A DNA stretch of 10,708 bases from an uncultured Lachnospiraceae bacterium (GTDB lineage: Bacteria; Bacillota_A; Clostridia; Lachnospirales; Lachnospiraceae), in NCBI GenBank assembly GCA_905207905.1, contig CAJLNC010000085.1:1-10708 (forward strand), in the 5' to 3' direction. Made by a program: the position numbers and the translations under genes. Below, in pieces: positions 6,418-10,708 of the stretch; the stretch's first letter is position 1; the number at the start of each line of letters is the position of its first letter. Under the pieces are notes generated by a model. That model saw nothing but the letters and a program-made list of their open reading frames with translations. It made no database searches and was not told the origin of the DNA.

Positions 6418-8160
6418 ATGAGTGAGAAGTTAAAGAAAGCCCGGAATGAGAGCAGCAGTACCTCTCAGGCTCTGGATGACGAGCAGCGTGTCAAGGTTCT
6501 CTCTCCCGGTATGCTGGTGGCAAAGCGGTTCTTCCGGAACAAGCTGGCCATGGTGGGCCTGGTGATTATTGTGGCTATGTTTTTGTTCGCTTTTGTAGGC
6601 GGAGTGATCAGTCCCTATGGAGAGAGTCAGGTGTTCCGTAAGACAGAGGTAAGCTGGAAGGACTTTGCAGGTGCCACCTATAATGACACCTGGATTTTCA
6701 GCACCAAGGAGGGGGAGGAATTCCCGGCATCTGCCCAGCAGAAGTTTGTCCTGGCTTCCAGCAGAGAGGAAGAGAGCTTTGAGGCAGGCGGAAAGACCTA
6801 TGAGATTGAAAATGCCAGCGAGAATTTGAAAATTGTAGTGGCGCAGCAGCCGGTGGCTACCGTGCTTACCTTAAAAGGCAAGTCCAGCTACAAGGAGAGC
6901 GGCAGTACGCCTCTGACCGACGAGATTAAGAAAGCCTATGAGGCGGCAGTGGCAGCGGAGGAGACCACCTTTGAGGCGGAGGGCGAAAATTATACCATCA
7001 GCAAGTCTGGCCGTCAGATGGTCATTGCAAAGGGTGGAGAGATTGCCTTTGCTACCAAGAAGGTATTTAATGGCGCAGCTGCGGATACGAAGATGGACTA
7101 TGAATTCCAGAAGGCAGCTCTGACTGCGCTGGATGCAGGAGAAAAGAGTTTTTCCTATGACGGCGTTTCCTATGAGTTAAGCAGTGAGGAAGGCGACCGG
7201 GTGATTCAGTTGCTCACCGACGGTCAGGTGTATGCTGCGATTTCTGATATGCAGATTTCTCCCTTGGGGGCAGACGCATTCCTGTCCTTAGACTTTAAGG
7301 AGGCTGCGGAGGCCGCTATTCTGGCTAAGGAGAGCAGTTTTGAGGCGTTAAATGAAAAGGGCGAGACTGAGACCTATCAGCTTCAGAATAAAAATACCCA
7401 GTACGTGATCCGGAATCAGAAAACTACTATGGTAAATGATAAGTTCCGGGCTCCGGACAAAGAGCATCTGCTGGGAACCGACGGCAACGGAATGGATATG
7501 CTGACCCGTCTGATGTATGGCGGCCGGGTATCTTTGATGATTGGTTTTGTGGTTATCATTCTGGAGATTGTCATCGGAATCGTAATCGGAGGTATTTCCG
7601 GTTACTTCGGCGGATGGGTAGATACCATTCTGATGCGTGTGGTGGATATCGTCGTATGTATTCCTGCTATGCCCCTGTACATTATCATCGGTGCAGTGAT
7701 GGATAGTTATAAAATCGATTCCAGTCTGCGTATCTATGCTTTGTGTATTATTCTGGGACTGCTTAGCTGGCCGGGGATTGCCAGAATGGTGAGAGGCCAG
7801 ATCCTTTCCTTAAGAGAGCAGGAGTTTATGATTGCTACGGAGGCAACCGGTATCCGTGTTTCCAGAAGAATTTTCCGCCATCTGGTGCCCAATGTCATTC
7901 CTCAGCTGATTGTTATGGCTACCATGGGCCTGGGTGATGTTATCCTGATGGAGGCTACCTTAAGTTTCCTGGGATTGGGTGTAAAATTCCCCCTGGCTTC
8001 CTGGGGAAATATTGTCAATGCAGTAAACGACAGTTATGTTTTGACGAACTTCTGGTTTGTATGGATCCCGGCAGGTTTCCTGATTTTGATTACAGTGCTT
8101 GGCTTTAACTTTGTAGGTGATGGCTTGAGAGACGCCTTTGACCCCAAAATGAAACGGTAG
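6418..8160 (+). CDS. oppC: Oligopeptide ABC transporter permease OppC with large extracellular insert
   Basis: The second membrane subunit, 580 residues against the usual 280-350. Residues 28-70 form the normal OppC N-terminal region: LSPGMLVAKRFFRNKLAMVG, then helix 1 (about 41-65) ending in ISPYGES. The standard continuation HLLGTDGNGMDMLTRLMYGG only resumes at 350. Between them lie about 265 residues (72-338) facing the outside of the cell, carrying four diverged repeats. The core permease then follows with helices near 372-395, 401-427, 436-455, 494-516 and 545-567, and an EAA coupling loop at about 471-494 (TEATGIRVSRRIFRHLVPN). The last residues, GDGLRDAFDPKMKR, are the family C terminus. 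The frame is continuous and codon use looks native, so this is not a frameshift or fusion artefact. AGGAAGGAG precedes ATG 6418; oppD starts eight bases after the stop. Confidence 0.95.
   Translation: MSEKLKKARNESSSTSQALDDEQRVKVLSPGMLVAKRFFRNKLAMVGLVIIVAMFLFAFVGGVISPYGESQVFRKTEVSWKDFAGATYNDTWIFSTKEGEEFPASAQQKFVLASSREEESFEAGGKTYEIENASENLKIVVAQQPVATVLTLKGKSSYKESGSTPLTDEIKKAYEAAVAAEETTFEAEGENYTISKSGRQMVIAKGGEIAFATKKVFNGAAADTKMDYEFQKAALTALDAGEKSFSYDGVSYELSSEEGDRVIQLLTDGQVYAAISDMQISPLGADAFLSLDFKEAAEAAILAKESSFEALNEKGETETYQLQNKNTQYVIRNQKTTMVNDKFRAPDKEHLLGTDGNGMDMLTRLMYGGRVSLMIGFVVIILEIVIGIVIGGISGYFGGWVDTILMRVVDIVVCIPAMPLYIIIGAVMDSYKIDSSLRIYALCIILGLLSWPGIARMVRGQILSLREQEFMIATEATGIRVSRRIFRHLVPNVIPQLIVMATMGLGDVILMEATLSFLGLGVKFPLASWGNIVNAVNDSYVLTNFWFVWIPAGFLILITVLGFNFVGDGLRDAFDPKMKR
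6736..7440 (+). repeat. Four protein repeats of 60-64 residues inside OppC
   Basis: Four units begin at residues 107, 171, 231 and 294 (bases 6736, 6928, 7108, 7297). Each has an Ala-rich helix-like stretch, then [ST]F, six residues, Y, ten residues, and [VIK]I. Anchors are F121/Y128/I139, F185/Y192/I203, F245/Y252/I263 and F308/Y320/I331. Unit 4 has five extra residues between F and Y. Ala at eight residues before F (113, 177, 237, 300) and Glu at three before F (118, 182, 242, 305) are kept in all four. The F-to-F distances are 64, 60 and 63. Each unit reads as a helix plus two or three strands. I do not recognise the fold. Confidence 0.75.
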
Positions 8161-8168
8161 GTGAGAAT

Positions 8169-9374
8169 ATGGCACTATTTGGAAAGAAAAACGAAAATTA
8201 TATCTCAGCAAAAGAGACAAAGCGGATTTCCAGGGAAAACCGTAAGATCACCAGTGAGATTGAGAAAAAGCGGAAACGGAAGAATATTCCGGAGTCTGAG
8301 TATCTCACAAAAATGAAAAATCCAGACAATGTGGTAGAGTTCGACAATGTCCATACCTACTTCTTCACAGATATCGGAACCGTAAAGGCTGTGGACGGCG
8401 TTTCCTTTGAGGTACCTCAGGGAAAAACGGTGGGAATCGTAGGAGAGTCCGGGTGCGGAAAGTCTGTGACCAGCTTATCTTTGATGCAGCTGGTGCAGCG
8501 TCCTCAGGGACAGACGGTGGAGGGCGAGATCCGCTTCAACACCGGAGATAAGGTATACAACATTGTAAACACGCCTTTGAGCGAGATGGAGAAGCTTCGG
8601 GGAAATGAGATGTCCATGATTTTCCAGGAGCCTATGACTTCTCTGAATCCGGTATTCCGAATCGGTCAGCAGGTAGATGAAATTATTTCTCTTCACAATC
8701 CTCACATGAGCAAGGAGGAAGTGAAAGCGCGGACGATTCAGATGCTGGAGTTGGCAGGCATTGCCAACAGCCAGGGCGTTTACAAGATGTATCCCCACGA
8801 GCTCTCCGGCGGTATGCGTCAGCGTATCTGTATTGCCATCGGACTGGCCTGCAGTCCCCGGCTGATTATTGCGGACGAGCCTACCACAGCTCTTGACGTA
8901 ACCATCCAGGCTCAGATTTTGGATCTGATGCGGAAACTGAAGGATCAGATCAATTCTTCCATCATGCTGATCACCCACGACCTGGGAGTGATTGCAGAGA
9001 TGGCAGATTATGTAGTTGTAATGTACGCAGGCAGAGTTGTGGAGAAGGGAACAGCCAGAGAGATTTTCTACAGCCCTTCCCATCCTTACACCATTGGCCT
9101 GATGCGCTCCAAACCCGTTGTAGGTAAGCGGGTGGATAAGCTTTACAGTATTCCGGGCAAGGTACCCAACCCTATCAATATGCCGGATTACTGCTATTTC
9201 AGAGACCGCTGCGAACATGCCTGCGAGAAATGTCAGGGTCAGTATCCGGGCGTGATCAAATTAAGCCCCACCCATGAGGTGAGCTGTTACCGGTATGCAG
9301 AGGGACAGGACGCCGGGTATCTGATCCGCCAGCTGGAAGAGCAGGCTAAGAAGAAGGGAGGCAGTCATGAGTAA
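8169..9374 (+). CDS. oppD: Oligopeptide ABC transporter ATP-binding protein OppD
   Basis: One of two ATPases powering the importer, 401 residues. It has Walker A GESGCGKS (92-99), Q-loop IFQEP (Q153), signature LSGGM (212-216), Walker B LIIADEP (232-238, catalytic E237), and H-loop H270. The C-terminal oligopeptide-family extension contains C342, C348, C355 and C373 in a C-x5-C-x6-C-x17-C pattern, the likely ligands of the [4Fe-4S] cluster reported for relatives. About 50 residues before the usual start (MKNPDNVVEFDNV at 49) form a highly charged tail rich in K, R and E. The ribosome binding site AGGTGAG is close to ATG 8169 (three to four bases). An internal start at M49 (base 8313) would remove the tail but has no good ribosome binding site. 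It overlaps oppF by eight bases. Confidence 0.95.
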   Translation: MALFGKKNENYISAKETKRISRENRKITSEIEKKRKRKNIPESEYLTKMKNPDNVVEFDNVHTYFFTDIGTVKAVDGVSFEVPQGKTVGIVGESGCGKSVTSLSLMQLVQRPQGQTVEGEIRFNTGDKVYNIVNTPLSEMEKLRGNEMSMIFQEPMTSLNPVFRIGQQVDEIISLHNPHMSKEEVKARTIQMLELAGIANSQGVYKMYPHELSGGMRQRICIAIGLACSPRLIIADEPTTALDVTIQAQILDLMRKLKDQINSSIMLITHDLGVIAEMADYVVVMYAGRVVEKGTAREIFYSPSHPYTIGLMRSKPVVGKRVDKLYSIPGKVPNPINMPDYCYFRDRCEHACEKCQGQYPGVIKLSPTHEVSCYRYAEGQDAGYLIRQLEEQAKKKGGSHE

Positions 9375-10362
9375 TACAGCAAAGAACGGCGCAGCCGCTG
9401 ACAATATTTTGGAAGTCTCCCATCTGAAGAAATATTTTCCCATTAAGGGCGGATTATTCGGCAGAGAAGTGGGAGCCGTGAAGGCCGTGGATGACGTTTC
9501 CTTTACTATTGAGCGGGGAACTACCATGGGTCTTGTGGGAGAGTCCGGCTGCGGAAAATCCACCACAGGCCGCACCATCCTGCGGCTGCTGGAAAAGACC
9601 GATGGAACAGTACTTTTCAACGGGCAGGATGTGAACAGTCTGTCTCACCAGGAGATGAGACAGCTGCGTACCAAGATGCAGATCATCTTCCAGGACCCCT
9701 ATTCTTCCCTCTCCCCCAGACTTCCGGTAGGAGAGATTATCGGGGAGGCAGTGAGGGAGCATAATCTGGTGCCTAAGGCTGAGGTGCAGGATTATGTGAC
9801 AGAGATTATGTTAAACTGCGGTTTGCAGCCCTACCATAAGGATCGTTATCCCCATGAATTTTCCGGCGGTCAGAGACAGCGTATCTGTATTGCCAGAGCC
9901 CTGGCTTTGAATCCGGAGTTTGTGGTGTGCGACGAGCCGGTATCCGCTCTGGATGTATCGGTCCAGGCTCAGATTATCAATCTTTTGGAGGAACTTCAGG
10001 AGAAGCGGAAACTGACCTATTTGTTCATCTCCCATGATCTTTCCGTGGTGGAGCATATTTCCGACACCGTGGGTGTGATGTACCTGGGGGGGCTGGTGGA
10101 GACGGGAAAGACAGAGGACATTTTTGCAGAGCCTCTTCATCCCTACACCAAAGCGCTGTTTTCAGCCATTCCCATGCCGGATCCGGATCTGAAGAGAAAT
10201 CGAATCGTGCTGGAGGGAAGTATCCCTTCACCCGCCAATCCACCCAAGGGATGTAAGTTCCACACCCGCTGCAGCCAGTGCATGGAGTGCTGCAAGGTGG
10301 AAGAACCGGCAGTGAAGGATATGGGCAACGGCCATAAGGTGCGGTGTCATCTGTACGATTAG
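9367..10362 (+). CDS. oppF: Oligopeptide ABC transporter ATP-binding protein OppF
   Basis: The partner ATPase of OppD, 331 residues. It has the typical OppF N terminus (VSHLKKYFPIKGGLFGREVG, 17-36), Walker A GESGCGKS (58-65), Q-loop IFQDP (Q109), signature FSGGQ (165-169), Walker B FVVCDEP (185-191, catalytic E190), D-loop SALD, and H-loop H223. The C-terminal extension has C296, C302, C309 and C327 with the same C-x5-C-x6-C-x17-C spacing as OppD, plus C305 and C308, so both ATPases may hold an iron-sulfur cluster. GGGAGG (9356-9361) lies five bases before ATG 9367. The start overlaps the oppD stop, suggesting translational coupling. It is the last gene of the operon and is followed by a terminator. 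Both ATP sites look intact. Confidence 0.96.
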   Translation: MSNTAKNGAAADNILEVSHLKKYFPIKGGLFGREVGAVKAVDDVSFTIERGTTMGLVGESGCGKSTTGRTILRLLEKTDGTVLFNGQDVNSLSHQEMRQLRTKMQIIFQDPYSSLSPRLPVGEIIGEAVREHNLVPKAEVQDYVTEIMLNCGLQPYHKDRYPHEFSGGQRQRICIARALALNPEFVVCDEPVSALDVSVQAQIINLLEELQEKRKLTYLFISHDLSVVEHISDTVGVMYLGGLVETGKTEDIFAEPLHPYTKALFSAIPMPDPDLKRNRIVLEGSIPSPANPPKGCKFHTRCSQCMECCKVEEPAVKDMGNGHKVRCHLYD

Positions 10363-10373
10363 AAAAACGCAGC

Positions 10374-10398
10374 TGTCTGCAAGCGGAAAAGACAGACA
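10374..10398 (+). repeat. Small hairpin after oppF
   Basis: TGTCTG (10374-10379) and CAGACA (10393-10398) are perfect six-base complements with a 13-base loop, 12 bases after the oppF stop. No T run follows. It may stabilise the mRNA end ahead of the main terminator. Confidence 0.3.
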
Positions 10399-10441
10399 CT
10401 CCGGTGTTTGCTGAGATCTGGCGAAAAGAGATGGCTGCAGA

Positions 10442-10481
10442 AAAAGGGCTGCGGCGCCGTTTGGGATGCTGCAGCCCTTTT
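10442..10481 (+). terminator. Rho-independent terminator of the opp operon
   Basis: AAAAGGGCTGC (10442-10452) and GCAGCCCTTTT (10471-10481) are perfect 11-base complements with an 18-base loop that contains a GGCGCC palindrome. The T run TTTTGTT follows the GC arm. The matching A run on the left arm means it could also work on the - strand. It lies 80 bases after oppF. Confidence 0.75.
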
Positions 10482-10537
10482 GTTATCGCTGGAGGAAGCT
10501 GTTCGTTCAAGCAATCTGGTAGAGAGAAAGGGATTAT

Positions 10538-10708
10538 ATGGGAAAAAAACGAAAAAAAGAAGAATTGCCGGATTATACGGTAGCCAATATGGATGTGGAG
10601 GGGATGCCCTGGAATACGCGGAAACCCTGGCAGAAGGGCTTTAAGGACACCGGGCCCTGGGTGCAGAAATCCGGGGAAACCATCGGGGAGGATGCCGGAG
10701 TGGGAGAA
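10538..10708 (+). CDS. Unrecognised protein, 5' part only, cut by the window edge
   Basis: An open frame of 57 codons runs from ATG 10538 to the window edge with no stop. AAAGGGA (10527-10533) lies four bases before the start, a short but workable distance. The protein starts MGKKRKKEELPDYTVANMDV and continues with an EGMPWNTRKPW stretch rich in Trp, Pro and charged residues. The very basic N terminus and TVANMDVEGMPW segment recall small hypothetical proteins of clostridia, some with later membrane helices, but this is from memory and unconfirmed. It is separated from the opp operon by the terminator, so it should have its own promoter; no convincing one is seen between 10482 and 10530. Confidence 0.6.
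   Translation, partial: MGKKRKKEELPDYTVANMDVEGMPWNTRKPWQKGFKDTGPWVQKSGETIGEDAGVGE

Noticed and set aside
6418..8160. OppC as two fused genes or an assembly artefact
   Set aside because: The frame is uninterrupted, codon use is even across the junctions, and the insert has ordered internal repeats. Both flanking parts together make exactly one OppC.
8475..9218. 247-codon - strand frame opposite oppD
   Set aside because: It lies wholly inside a gene with every ABC ATPase motif intact, and its own translation has no recognisable features.

Overview
The window looks like a chromosomal segment from an anaerobic Gram-positive gut-type clostridium, most likely a member of the Lachnospiraceae. This is inferred from strong AGGAGG-type ribosome binding sites, SigA-like promoters, roughly balanced GC, an M3 oligoendopeptidase of the clostridial type, and the gene style. 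No marker gene fixes the species. All recognisable genes are on the + strand.

Layout: positions 1-422 hold no convincing gene. They contain a strong GC hairpin (28-48), a stretch open in frames on both strands that may be a dispersed intergenic repeat, a SigA-like promoter (292-320), and a leader with palindromes and a terminator-like hairpin just before a ribosome binding site. Next comes a two-gene unit: a cytoplasmic zinc oligoendopeptidase of family M3 (480-2153) and an unrecognised four-helix membrane protein (2167-2772). A separate promoter (2844-2871) then drives a complete oligopeptide ABC importer: binding protein oppA (2929-5226), permeases oppB (5418-6404) and oppC (6418-8160), and ATPases oppD (8169-9374) and oppF (9367-10362). 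A terminator follows at 10442-10481. The 5' end of another gene (10538 onward) is cut by the window edge.

The genes make biochemical sense together. The Opp system takes up peptides, and the M3 enzyme can cut them to smaller peptides in the cytoplasm. The gene order oppA-B-C-D-F, tight spacing from oppB on, and an 8-base oppD/oppF overlap indicate one transcript. A 191-base oppA-oppB spacer packed with hairpins probably sets the binding protein apart in expression.

The most unusual content is structural. OppC is 580 residues, nearly twice the usual size, because about 265 residues sit in the extracellular loop between membrane helix 1 and the core permease domain. That insert is made of four diverged copies of a 60-64-residue unit with fixed internal spacing. 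OppA is also long (765 residues), with about 145 extra residues in its N-terminal lobe. Its signal peptide ends in a signal-peptidase-I site with no lipobox cysteine, so it should not be lipid-anchored. Together these suggest a variant importer in which an enlarged external permease domain may hold or guide an unanchored binding protein. That link is inference.
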